The position numbers and the translations under genes are program-made. DNA of 64,000 nt from Mucilaginibacter sp. CSA2-8R. GTDB taxonomy: Bacteria > Bacteroidota > Bacteroidia > Sphingobacteriales > Sphingobacteriaceae. The stretch covers positions 620,001 through 684,000 of the forward strand of contig NZ_CP152389.1 of the NCBI RefSeq assembly GCF_038806765.1, in the 5' to 3' direction. This document shows, in pieces, positions 54,785 to 62,721 of this stretch (positions are counted from its first letter, which is position 1; each line of letters opens with the position of its first letter). Below the pieces are notes generated by a model. It worked only from the letters and a program-made list of their open reading frames with translations. It did not search any database and had not been told where the DNA came from.

Positions 54785-54820
54785 AATAAGAAAGCCGCTT
54801 ATGAGAGCGGCTTTCTTATT
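54785..54820 (+). terminator. Terminator after the MFS gene
   Basis: Arms of 15 nt (54785-54799 and 54806-54820) pair perfectly across a 6-nt loop, with T-rich flanks. Confidence 0.85.
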
Positions 54821-54944
54821 TGGGTAATTTATATGGTAATAAATATCTAACCACTTTAGTTAAGATGTTCAATATTCAGCAGGTAATTGTTTCCATTTTG
54901 CACCAATAGGCAAAGACGTAAACCTTTTAGTTTGCATTCATGCT

Positions 54945-55652
54945 CTAATCAGCCAAGGTATTGTAGGGGGGAACAAGGTTTAATTGCAGATAGCCATTCT
55001 CTAACTTTTTCTGCTTACCCGCCTCATCTAATAGGATAGCAGTAAATTTTGCTTTAAGATTATAGCCACGCGATGCATTTAGTACAAAGTCAGTAACCTC
55101 AAAAATTGAATTTCTTTGAAAGCCCGGTGAAGCTACAATAGTCTTTAATCCGTTGTAGGCATTGTAAGATGTGCCTCCCGGTACCTCAATGGCAACACCA
55201 TTTTGAGTGTTTTGCCATCCAAAATCTTCAACAACTGGGTGTTGTCCTGCCGTAAATAATTTAAGAACATTATTTAAGCCTGGCATTCCGGGAAGACCCC
55301 GTGTTGACTTCAGATACTTTTTTAAGAAGATAATGCAGATGCTTCCGTTTTTACCAGTCAAATAGTTTTTTTGATAATGCATTACAGAATCCGGGTTGCC
55401 TATAAGGGCATAACTAAAACTATTTACAACAAGTTTGCGGTTAGCGTCTTGGGAGCCAGTCTGGATATCATTTAGGCCCTGGCCGCTGGCCCAATAATTC
55501 TTACCATCTATGGTATAAGATACTGAATCGCGAAAAGCGGCTATAACAGGTTTGGTAGGTGGGTCAACTGTAGGGTCTGGATAATTGCTTTTTTTACATG
55601 ATGTAAATGCTGTTAAAAGCGCAAAGGCAAAAATAAGGTTAAGGGTTTTCAT
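54945..55652 (-). CDS. Hypothetical lipoprotein
   Basis: The 235-residue precursor has a Bacteroidota-type lipoprotein signal (AFTSCKKS, Cys at residue 19) followed by a Pro-rich stretch. The mature part is beta-rich (DSVSYTIDGKNYWASG, ending NGYLQLNLVPPY). I do not recognise a family. DUF6252-like surface lipoproteins have similar layouts, but I cannot support that match. It is a single gene between the MFS gene (convergent) and the tRNA genes. Confidence 0.65.
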   Translation of the reverse strand: MKTLNLIFAFALLTAFTSCKKSNYPDPTVDPPTKPVIAAFRDSVSYTIDGKNYWASGQGLNDIQTGSQDANRKLVVNSFSYALIGNPDSVMHYQKNYLTGKNGSICIIFLKKYLKSTRGLPGMPGLNNVLKLFTAGQHPVVEDFGWQNTQNGVAIEVPGGTSYNAYNGLKTIVASPGFQRNSIFEVTDFVLNASRGYNLKAKFTAILLDEAGKQKKLENGYLQLNLVPPYNTLAD

Positions 55653-55726
55653 TGATGAATTATTGTAATGGGTGATAAAGGATTAATCTACCCGTCAACA
55701 AAAGTACAAAATGTGCCGTCAAAAAA

Positions 55727-55756
55727 AATGCCTTAAGCTAATTAGCTTAAGGCATT
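55727..55756 (-). terminator. Terminator of the tRNA-Glu transcript
   Basis: A 30-bp perfect palindrome (arms of 15 nt, centre AATT) is followed on the - strand by a run of T. It lies just past the 3' end of the downstream tRNA. Confidence 0.85.
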
Positions 55757-55768
55757 AATGGTTTCGTG

Positions 55769-55840
55769 TAGTCCATAGGGGAATCGAACCCCTGTTGCCA
55801 GAATGAAAATCTGATGTCCTAACCCCTAGACGAATGGACC
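55769..55840 (-). tRNA. tRNA-Glu (TTC), downstream copy
   Basis: The gene folds as a 72-nt cloverleaf with acceptor arm GGTCCAT and ATGGACT, the D-arm in TCTAGGGGTTAGGA, the anticodon loop TTTTCAT giving anticodon TTC, and the T-arm AGGGGTTCGATTCCCCT. CCA is not encoded. The base of the anticodon stem has a T-G wobble (TCAGA/TCTGG). Confidence 0.95.
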
Positions 55841-55864
55841 AAATATTGGTGAATTTAATTAAAG

Positions 55865-55936
55865 TAGTCCATAGGGGAATCGAACCCCTGTTTCCAGAAT
55901 GAAAATCTGGCGTCCTAACCCCTAGACGAATAGACC
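55865..55936 (-). tRNA. tRNA-Glu (TTC), upstream copy
   Basis: A second 72-nt cloverleaf with anticodon TTC and the same D and T arms as the neighbour, 24 bp upstream. The anticodon stem CCAGA/TCTGG is fully paired. The acceptor has a T-G wobble because the 5' end reads GGTCTAT. The two are transcribed together. Confidence 0.95.
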
Positions 55937-56205
55937 AATTAATAGGTTAAAGTTATGGCTTTACAAATTAAACTTCTTTTATAGAAAGTTTGATTTTTGC
56001 CATGCTTTAAAGAACAAATCCCTTATTTTGGGACTGCAAAGATAGACGATAATCTGAATAATTAAAAAATATTTTATCAAAAATTTTCACTTTTTAGTGC
56101 TAAGTCAACTGCCAGCGTTTCCAAACAATTTCGGCTTAAAGTTATTCTACCAAAGTTACACCTCAAGTTTAACTTCTTAAGCATAAAAACATAATTTCCG
56201 TACCT

Positions 56206-56487
56206 ATGAAAGCTCTTTGGAATAACCAGGTAATTGCCGAAAGCAACCAAACCATCGTTGTTGAAAATAATCACTATTTTCCAAAAGAAAGTGTAAAGGC
56301 CGAATTTTTAAAATCCTCTGACACTCACACTACTTGCCCTTGGAAAGGCTTGGCCTCTTACTACACGCTCGAAGTAGATGGGCAGCAAAATAAAGATGCT
56401 GCCTGGTATTATCCTGAACCAAAAGAGGCTGCCGCGCAAATTAAAAATTACGTGGCGTTTTGGAAAGGCGTTAAGGTAACAGAATAA
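56206..56487 (+). CDS. DUF427 domain-containing protein
   Basis: The 93-residue protein matches DUF427: KALWNNQVIAESNQTIVVEN, YFPKESVKAEFLK, TTCPWKGLASYYTLEVDG and KNYVAFWKGVKV. Its function is not established. The ORF ends TAATG, so its stop overlaps the next start by one base, implying translational coupling to the flavoprotein. It is the first gene of the + strand run that leads into the ergothioneine genes. Confidence 0.9.
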   Translation: MKALWNNQVIAESNQTIVVENNHYFPKESVKAEFLKSSDTHTTCPWKGLASYYTLEVDGQQNKDAAWYYPEPKEAAAQIKNYVAFWKGVKVTE

Positions 56488-57872
56488 TGAAGCAATACGA
56501 CGTAATTATTATCGGCTCGGGGCAGGCAGGTAGTCCGCTGGCTCGAAAAATGGCCAAGGCCGGTAAAAAAGTTGCTATTATAGAAAAGCGCCTGGTGGGT
56601 GGTACCTGTGTTAATGATGGGTGCACACCTACTAAAGCCATGGTAGCATCGGCCCGTGCTGCTTATTTGGCCGGGCGTTGCAATAATTTAGGGGTGCATA
56701 TTGATGGTTATAGTGTTGATATGCCGCAGATTAAAAAGCGAAAAGATGCCATTGTAGAGCACTCCCGAAGCGGTAATCAAAAAAGCCTGGAAGAAGACCC
56801 GAACATCGATCTATTATTTGGCAAGGGAAGCTTTACCGGGCCTAAAACGGTGAAAGTTGAATTAAATGACGCAGGTGTTGAGGAACTAACGGCTGAACAA
56901 ATTTTTATCAACGCCGGTTTGCAGCCTGTTATACCTCATATAGATGGCCTGCAGGATATTGATTATTTAACATCAACATCCATTCTGGAACTGGAGACAG
57001 TACCACAGCATATTTTAATTATTGGCGGCAATTATATCGGATTGGAGTTTGGACAGATGTTTAGGCGTTTCGGCAGTCAGATTACGTTACTCGAACGCGG
57101 CGAACGTATTATGAGCCACGAAGATGAAGATATAGCACACGAGATTAGTAATATCTTAGCAGAAGAAGGCATTGCTGTTCATGCAAAAACCCAGGCTACT
57201 AAGTTTGAAAAAGACCACCACGGGCGTATACTGGCTACATTAGATATTAACGGACGCACCGAGGTGCAGGAGTGTACCCATGTGTTAATTGCTGCCGGTC
57301 GGGAGCCGCAAACCAAAGCTCTAAACTTGCAGGCCGCAGGGATTGAAACAAATGAGAAAGGCTTTGTTAAAGTAAATAACAAATTGGAGACTAATGTGCC
57401 GGGCATCTATGCGCTTGGTGACATCAATGGCGGACCTGCATTTACCCATATTGCCTATAATGATTTTACGATTGTGTGGCGTAATTTACTGCAAGGGCAA
57501 CATTTAACTACCGATGACCGCCCGTTGCCTTACTGCATGTTTACCGACCCGCAGTTGGGGCGCATTGGTATAACCGAGGCAGAGGCCAAAAATCAGGGCG
57601 TCAATTACAAAGTAGCTGTGCTTAAAATGGAGTCAGTAGCCCGAGCAGTAGAGGTAGGCGAAACCCGTGGTTTGATGAAAGCCGTGGTAGATGCCGACAC
57701 CAAGCAGATATTGGGTGCTGCTATTTTGGGCGAAGAAGGCGGCGAGATTATGTCGGTGCTGCAAATGGCTATGCAGGGCGGCATTACTTATGATCGTATT
57801 CGTTATTGCGTATTTGCGCATCCAACTTACACCGAGTCGCTTAATAATCTTTTTATGAAACTGGATGAATAA
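56487..57872 (+). CDS. FAD-dependent disulfide oxidoreductase (dihydrolipoamide dehydrogenase / mercuric reductase-like)
   Basis: The 461-residue flavoprotein has FAD motif IIIGSGQAGSPLAR, the redox disulfide GGTCVNDGCTPTK (Cys41-Cys46), the NAD(P) motif IIGGNYIGLEFGQ, the second FAD motif YALGDINGGPAF and the C-terminal FAHPTYTES (His-Glu base pair). This is the class I disulfide reductase layout. It lacks the extra C-terminal Cys pair and the N-terminal HMA domain of MerA, so it is not a mercury enzyme in the strict sense. Its native disulfide is unknown. It is translationally coupled to the DUF427 gene and 60 bp upstream of the ABC/ergothioneine genes. Confidence 0.92.
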   Translation: MKQYDVIIIGSGQAGSPLARKMAKAGKKVAIIEKRLVGGTCVNDGCTPTKAMVASARAAYLAGRCNNLGVHIDGYSVDMPQIKKRKDAIVEHSRSGNQKSLEEDPNIDLLFGKGSFTGPKTVKVELNDAGVEELTAEQIFINAGLQPVIPHIDGLQDIDYLTSTSILELETVPQHILIIGGNYIGLEFGQMFRRFGSQITLLERGERIMSHEDEDIAHEISNILAEEGIAVHAKTQATKFEKDHHGRILATLDINGRTEVQECTHVLIAAGREPQTKALNLQAAGIETNEKGFVKVNNKLETNVPGIYALGDINGGPAFTHIAYNDFTIVWRNLLQGQHLTTDDRPLPYCMFTDPQLGRIGITEAEAKNQGVNYKVAVLKMESVARAVEVGETRGLMKAVVDADTKQILGAAILGEEGGEIMSVLQMAMQGGITYDRIRYCVFAHPTYTESLNNLFMKLDE

Positions 57873-57932
57873 TTTATAACCGGCAACGTTTAAACCGGTT
57901 GTAAACCATAGCTATTCCTTTTATATTTAAAC

Positions 57933-58892
57933 ATGATTAAGGTTGAGCACCTCAGCAAGCATTACGGCCAGGCAAAGGCCGTAAATGATATTTCTTTTGA
58001 GGTAGCCGAAGGCCAAAACCTGGTTTTATTAGGCACCAGTGGCTGCGGTAAAACCACCACCCTTAAAATGCTCAACCGGTTAATTGAGCCTACGCAGGGG
58101 CAAATACAAATAAATGGGGAGGATATTACCAATAAGCCCCCCGAATTGTTACGGCGTCAAATTGGCTATGTGCTGCAAAATACAGGGCTGTTTCCGCATT
58201 ATACTATTGCCGAAAATATTGCCGTGGTGGCTAATCTCCTCAAATGGGATAAGCAGCGCATCCAAACACGTACTCAAGAGCTTATTCAAAAGCTAAATTT
58301 ACCACAAGATGTTTTGCAAAAATATCCGCATCAATTGAGCGGCGGGCAGCAGCAGCGAGTAGGCCTGGCACGCGCGTTGATAGCAGATGCACCGGTTTTG
58401 CTGATGGATGAGCCTTTTGGCGCTTTAGACAATATTACCCGAGCCAAAATACAAGCCGACTTTAAAACGCTGGATGAACTGCAACGCAAAACGATAGTAA
58501 TGGTAACGCACGACGTGCAGGAAGCTTTTGAATTAGGCGACCAGATTGCTATTATGGATCAGGGCCGCATTGTGCAGCAAGGCACACCCGCCGGGCTGTT
58601 GTTTAAACCGGCTAACCGTTTTGTAAGCGATTTTCTGCAATCTCAGCGTTTGCAATTAGAACTGAGGTTGGTAAACCTGGATGCTATTGCCGCCGCTTTG
58701 CCTGCCAATATGGTAGAGGCTCAGCAAACTGCCTCTTTAACAGGAGATAGCAGCGTATGGCAGGCCATGGAAGTTTTGAAAGATGCCAGTTATCCTGTAA
58801 ATGTAAAGTTAGCAGACGGTACACTAAAAGCCATCAGTTTTACCGGTTTAATGTCGGCTTATGAGAGTTATCAAAACCAGGTAAAAGCATGA
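57933..58892 (+). CDS. ABC transporter ATP-binding protein, OpuCA/EgtV-like
   Basis: The 319-residue ATPase has Walker A GTSGCGKTT (residues 34-42), signature LSGGQQQR, Walker B VLLMDEPFGALD and switch His in VTHDVQEAF. The C-terminal extension (about residues 240-319) has only one CBS-like segment, where OpuCA-type proteins have two. This kind of ATPase drives quaternary-amine (betaine, choline, ergothioneine) uptake. It overlaps the permease/SBD gene by 4 bp (ATGA). In Streptococcus the EgtV ATPase pairs with an EgtU TMD-SBD fusion for ergothioneine uptake, the same architecture as here. TATATTTA at 57922-57929 may give it its own promoter. Confidence 0.93.
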   Translation: MIKVEHLSKHYGQAKAVNDISFEVAEGQNLVLLGTSGCGKTTTLKMLNRLIEPTQGQIQINGEDITNKPPELLRRQIGYVLQNTGLFPHYTIAENIAVVANLLKWDKQRIQTRTQELIQKLNLPQDVLQKYPHQLSGGQQQRVGLARALIADAPVLLMDEPFGALDNITRAKIQADFKTLDELQRKTIVMVTHDVQEAFELGDQIAIMDQGRIVQQGTPAGLLFKPANRFVSDFLQSQRLQLELRLVNLDAIAAALPANMVEAQQTASLTGDSSVWQAMEVLKDASYPVNVKLADGTLKAISFTGLMSAYESYQNQVKA

Positions 58893-60460
58893 TTGAACAG
58901 CAAACCTTGTGGCAGTTTATGCAGCAGCAATCGGACAAGCTGCTTACCCAAACGCTGGAACATATTAGCCTTACCTTTATATCGTTACTGATTGCCGTAA
59001 TTATTGGTTTACCGTTGGGGGTTTTTATTGCCCGTAAAAAGCAGTTTTCGGGAGCGGTACTTGGCGTGGCCGGTGTACTGCAAACTATACCGAGCATTGC
59101 CCTGCTGGGTTTTATGATTCCGTTGCTGGGTATTGGCCCTAAACCTGCTATTGTTGCTTTGTTTTTGTATGCTTTGCTGCCCATCATCCGCAATACCTTT
59201 ACCGGCATAACGGGGGTAAATGCATCGGTTAAAGAGGCTGCGCAGGCCATGGGCATGAGTGCTTCGCAAATACTTTTTAAGGTAGAGTTGCCTTTGGCCA
59301 TGCCGGTAATACTGGCGGGTATACGCACGGCAACGGTAATTAATGTAGGGGTAGCCACACTGGCATCTTATATTGCTGCCGGTGGTTTGGGCGAGTTTAT
59401 CTTCGGTGGTATATCGCTCAATAACAGTAACATGATACTGGCCGGAGCTATTCCGGCAGCTTTGCTGGCCATTTTGTTCGATTTGGCTTTAGCGCTATTG
59501 CAAAAAATCAGCTTCAAAAAATTAAAGGTTGCATTGTATGCCTTGCTGGCTGTTGCAGTAATGCTGGCTGCTTTGCATCTGCTGCCGGCCACCTCGGCTG
59601 GTAAACTCACGGCCGGTTTTACACCCGAATTTATGGGGCGCGAAGACGGCAACCTGGGCCTGCAAAAAAAATATGGACTAAAAATACACACCATTGTTAT
59701 TAACGACGCGGTAATGTACAAGGCGGCTTTCGAAAAAGAGATAGACGTCATCAGTGGTTACTCAACCGATGGACGGCTTAAGGCTTATAACCTGGTGGTG
59801 CTCGATGATGATAAAAAGATATTTCCGCCTTACTATGCCGCGCCGATTGTGCGGCAGGATGCCTTGCAAAAGTTTCCGGAGTTAGAAAAAACGCTGAACC
59901 TGCTGAGCGGTCACATCAACGATTCGGTCATGACAGATCTGAATTACCGGACAGATTACCTGCACCAAACGCCCGAGCGCGTAGCTAAAGATTTTTTAGT
60001 AGCGCATCATCTTTACAAACCCGAAACTGCTGGTAAAAACGGTACGGTACGTATTGGTTCTAAAGTTTTTGGAGAGCAATATATACTGGCCAATATGTAC
60101 AGTATGTTAATAGAAGGTTATACACCTTACCACGCATCCACTAAAACGGGTATGGGTGGTACTAAAATTTGCTTTGATGCCTTAACTAATAACCAGATTG
60201 ATTTTTATCCAGAATATACCGGTACTGGTCTATTGGTTTTATTGCATCCGCAACCGTCTGTATTAAAGCAAGTTGAAGCAGATAAAGACAAGACTTACCA
60301 GTATGTGCAAGAGCAGTTTATCAAACGCTATCACATCCAATGGTTAAAGCCCATTGGTTTTAATAATGCCTATGCCTTAATGATGCGTAAACAACAAACT
60401 GATAAATTAGGCATCAAAACAATTACAGACTTAAAACGCTTTTTAGATAGTGAAAAATAG
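58889..60460 (+). CDS. ABC permease / substrate-binding fusion, EgtU/OpuBC-like, with circularly permuted SBD
   Basis: The 523-residue protein has an N-terminal permease (about residues 1-232, six helices, EAA motif at 117-139) fused to a type II periplasmic binding domain. The binding-domain order is unusual. Residues 237-378 match the second half of OpuCC-type SBDs (AGFTPEFMGREDGNLGLQKK to RVAKDFL). Residues 386-523 match the first half (VRIGSKVFGEQYILANMY to LKRFLD). So the SBD is circularly permuted. Fused OpuB/EgtU proteins import choline, betaine or ergothioneine. Overlap with egtB (11 bp, GTG start) favours ergothioneine. Confidence 0.9.
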   Translation: MIEQQTLWQFMQQQSDKLLTQTLEHISLTFISLLIAVIIGLPLGVFIARKKQFSGAVLGVAGVLQTIPSIALLGFMIPLLGIGPKPAIVALFLYALLPIIRNTFTGITGVNASVKEAAQAMGMSASQILFKVELPLAMPVILAGIRTATVINVGVATLASYIAAGGLGEFIFGGISLNNSNMILAGAIPAALLAILFDLALALLQKISFKKLKVALYALLAVAVMLAALHLLPATSAGKLTAGFTPEFMGREDGNLGLQKKYGLKIHTIVINDAVMYKAAFEKEIDVISGYSTDGRLKAYNLVVLDDDKKIFPPYYAAPIVRQDALQKFPELEKTLNLLSGHINDSVMTDLNYRTDYLHQTPERVAKDFLVAHHLYKPETAGKNGTVRIGSKVFGEQYILANMYSMLIEGYTPYHASTKTGMGGTKICFDALTNNQIDFYPEYTGTGLLVLLHPQPSVLKQVEADKDKTYQYVQEQFIKRYHIQWLKPIGFNNAYALMMRKQQTDKLGIKTITDLKRFLDSEK

Positions 60461-61607
60461 CATAACCCTTGCCGAGCGATACAAGGAGGTGCGACGCCGT
60501 ACCGAAGATATTTGCAGTCATTTACAAACCGAAGATTACGTAGTGCAGCCAGTGGTTGATGTGAGTCCGCCTAAATGGCACATTGGGCACACCACCTGGT
60601 TTTTCGAAACTTTTATTCTGAAGCCTTACTTTATGGGTTACCAGGAGTACAACGCTGATTTTAACTTCGTATTTAACAGTTACTACGAAACGGTAGGTGC
60701 CCGGGTGGTAAGAACCGACCGTGGCAACCTGAGCAGGCCTACCGTCCTTGATGTTTACCGTTACCGCGAATATGTAGATGAGGCGATGTACAGTTTTTTA
60801 TGCCACGAGCCATCGCCGGAGGTTAAAGAACTGTTTATTTTAGGTTTAAACCACGAAGAGCAACATCAGGAGCTTTTGTATTACGATATTAAATACATTT
60901 TGGGCAATAACCCTTTAATGCCTGCTTACAACAAAGAGTACGTTTCGCCAAAATTTGAGCAGCAACCGGGTTTTGTCAGTATAACAGAAGGCGTTTATGA
61001 GGTAGGCCATCAGGGCGAAGGTTTTTGTTTTGATAATGAGCTTAACCGTCACAAAGTTTATCTCAATGAATTTGAAATGAGTACTGCTTTGGTTACTAAC
61101 GGCGAATACCTGGAGTTTATCAACAGCGGCGGTTACCAGGATTTTAGACACTGGCATGCCGAGGCTTGGGATTGGGTTAAAACCAACCAAATAACCGCAC
61201 CTATGTATTGGCATCAGATCGATGGTGAGTGGCACATTTACACCCTGTGCGGACTGGAAAAGGTCAACCCCGATGATACTGTAACCAATGTAAGCTACTA
61301 TGAAGCCTACGCTTACGCGTCATGGAAAGATATGCGCCTGCCCACCGAGTTTGAATGGGAAGTTGCCGCTACACAATTTAACTGGGGAAAAAGCTGGGAG
61401 TGGACCGAAAGTGCTTATTTGCCTTATCCGGGGTTTAATAAAGCTCCGGGCGCCATTGGCGAGTATAACGGCAAGTTTATGGTAAGCCAGAAAGTGCTGC
61501 GCGGCGCATCCGTTGCTACCCCGCCAGGGCATAGCCGCATTACTTACCGCAATTTTTTTCATCCCAACCTGCGCTGGCATTTTACCGGCATCCGGTTGGC
61601 CAGATAA
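60450..61607 (+). CDS. egtB: Ergothioneine biosynthesis sulfoxide synthase EgtB
   Basis: EgtB is a non-haem iron enzyme that joins a thiol to trimethyl-histidine (hercynine) to give a sulfoxide. The 385-residue protein has the N-terminal DinB-like domain with iron ligands His47 (GHTTW) and His135/His139 (NHEEQHQE), and the C-terminal FGE-sulfatase-like domain ending NLRWHFTGIRLAR. The GTG start overlaps the transporter stop by 11 bp. The classical mycobacterial partners egtA, egtC and egtE are not adjacent. The enzyme may take cysteine directly, as some bacterial EgtB types do. egtD follows after 16 bp. Confidence 0.95.
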   Translation: MKNSITLAERYKEVRRRTEDICSHLQTEDYVVQPVVDVSPPKWHIGHTTWFFETFILKPYFMGYQEYNADFNFVFNSYYETVGARVVRTDRGNLSRPTVLDVYRYREYVDEAMYSFLCHEPSPEVKELFILGLNHEEQHQELLYYDIKYILGNNPLMPAYNKEYVSPKFEQQPGFVSITEGVYEVGHQGEGFCFDNELNRHKVYLNEFEMSTALVTNGEYLEFINSGGYQDFRHWHAEAWDWVKTNQITAPMYWHQIDGEWHIYTLCGLEKVNPDDTVTNVSYYEAYAYASWKDMRLPTEFEWEVAATQFNWGKSWEWTESAYLPYPGFNKAPGAIGEYNGKFMVSQKVLRGASVATPPGHSRITYRNFFHPNLRWHFTGIRLAR

Positions 61608-61623
61608 CTGATACCACACATTT

Positions 61624-62613
61624 ATGCTACCTACAGAAAATACAGCTACCAGCCCGTTAACCGGGCAAGACTTTGATCATCAATTTTGCAAAGATGTGCT
61701 TGCCGGACTTAAGGCAACTCCCAAATACTTACAGGCAAAATATTTTTACGATGCCACGGGTGATGAGCTTTTTCAGCAAATCATGAACTGCCCTGAATAT
61801 TACCCAACTGATTGCGAACTGGAAATATTTACACAGCAAACACAAGCCTTAGCCGAGGCCTTGATTGCCGACGGTAGCCCGTTTGATTTGATTGAGTTAG
61901 GTGCTGGTGATGCCATGAAATCAACTTATCTGCTACGCCAGTTAATAGATGAGCGGGCTGATTTTACTTATCTGCCTATTGACATATCAGGGCACGTAAT
62001 TAACTTTTTGGAGGAAACACTTCCGGTTACCTTACCTGGCATCAAACTTAAAGGACTTACCGGCGAGTATTTTAACATGATGGGCGAGGCAGCACGCATC
62101 TCGTCGCGCCGTAAAGTAGTTTTGTTTTTAGGTTCCAACATCGGTAACATGCCGGTGGCTGAGGCCGAAGAGTTTTGTATGGAGTTACGCCGGCACCTGT
62201 CTGCTGGCGATCGGGTATTGATGGGTATCGACCTTAAAAAAAATCCGCAAACTATATTAGCTGCCTATAATGACGCCGCAGGTTATACCCGCCGGTTTAA
62301 CATCAACTTATTGGAGCGAATTAACCGTGAACTGAATGCTAACTTCGATACCAGCCGATTTGAGCATTACCCCACTTACGATCCCGAAACCGGATCGTGC
62401 AAAAGTTACCTGATTAGCCTGGCTGACCAGCAAGTAGAGCTTTGTGATGAGACCATCACCTTTAATAAAGATGAGTATATTTTTATGGAGATATCACAAA
62501 AGTACACCATTGCCGAAGCTAGCCAGATGGGTATACAGGCTGGTTTTAAGCCGATGCAAAATTTTTCTGATAGCCGTAACTGGTTTTTAGATACGTTGTG
62601 GTTGGCGGTTTAA
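61624..62613 (+). CDS. egtD: L-histidine N(alpha)-methyltransferase EgtD
   Basis: EgtD trimethylates histidine with three SAM to form hercynine, the EgtB substrate. The 329-residue protein has the EgtD opening TPKYLQAKYFYDATGDELFQ, SAM motif IELGAGDAMKSTYLL, FLGSNIGNMP, and the C-terminal EISQKYT, all typical. It is the last gene of the overlapping run ATPase - permease/SBD - egtB - egtD, so the organism should make and import related betaine compounds. The following SDR gene is 108 bp away behind two palindromes. Confidence 0.96.
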   Translation: MLPTENTATSPLTGQDFDHQFCKDVLAGLKATPKYLQAKYFYDATGDELFQQIMNCPEYYPTDCELEIFTQQTQALAEALIADGSPFDLIELGAGDAMKSTYLLRQLIDERADFTYLPIDISGHVINFLEETLPVTLPGIKLKGLTGEYFNMMGEAARISSRRKVVLFLGSNIGNMPVAEAEEFCMELRRHLSAGDRVLMGIDLKKNPQTILAAYNDAAGYTRRFNINLLERINRELNANFDTSRFEHYPTYDPETGSCKSYLISLADQQVELCDETITFNKDEYIFMEISQKYTIAEASQMGIQAGFKPMQNFSDSRNWFLDTLWLAV

Positions 62614-62615
62614 CG

Positions 62616-62666
62616 AAAACGTTTTAGTAGTATATGCATCATTTATGCAGTTTTAATCGATTAAAA
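62616..62666. promoter_or_regulatory. Two central-CG palindromes before the SDR gene (candidate LacI-type operators)
   Basis: AAAACGTTTT (62616-62625) is a 10-bp perfect palindrome, and TTTTAATCGATTAAAA (62651-62666) is a 16-bp perfect palindrome. Both have a central CG, as LacI-family operators do. They lie between egtD and the SDR start. Confidence 0.45.
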
Positions 62667-62721
62667 TTTACCTAATTGCCCTAAAAATTAGTTTTTTTGC
62701 GACCAGATTAACACGATAAAT

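Noticed and set aside
56487..57872. Mercuric reductase (merA) assignment for the flavoprotein
   Set aside because: It lacks the MerA C-terminal Cys pair and heavy-metal domain, and no mer genes are nearby.
57933..60460. Plain glycine betaine/osmoprotectant transporter as the preferred call
   Set aside because: It remains possible from sequence alone, but overlap with egtB and the TMD-SBD fusion favour an ergothioneine-type substrate.
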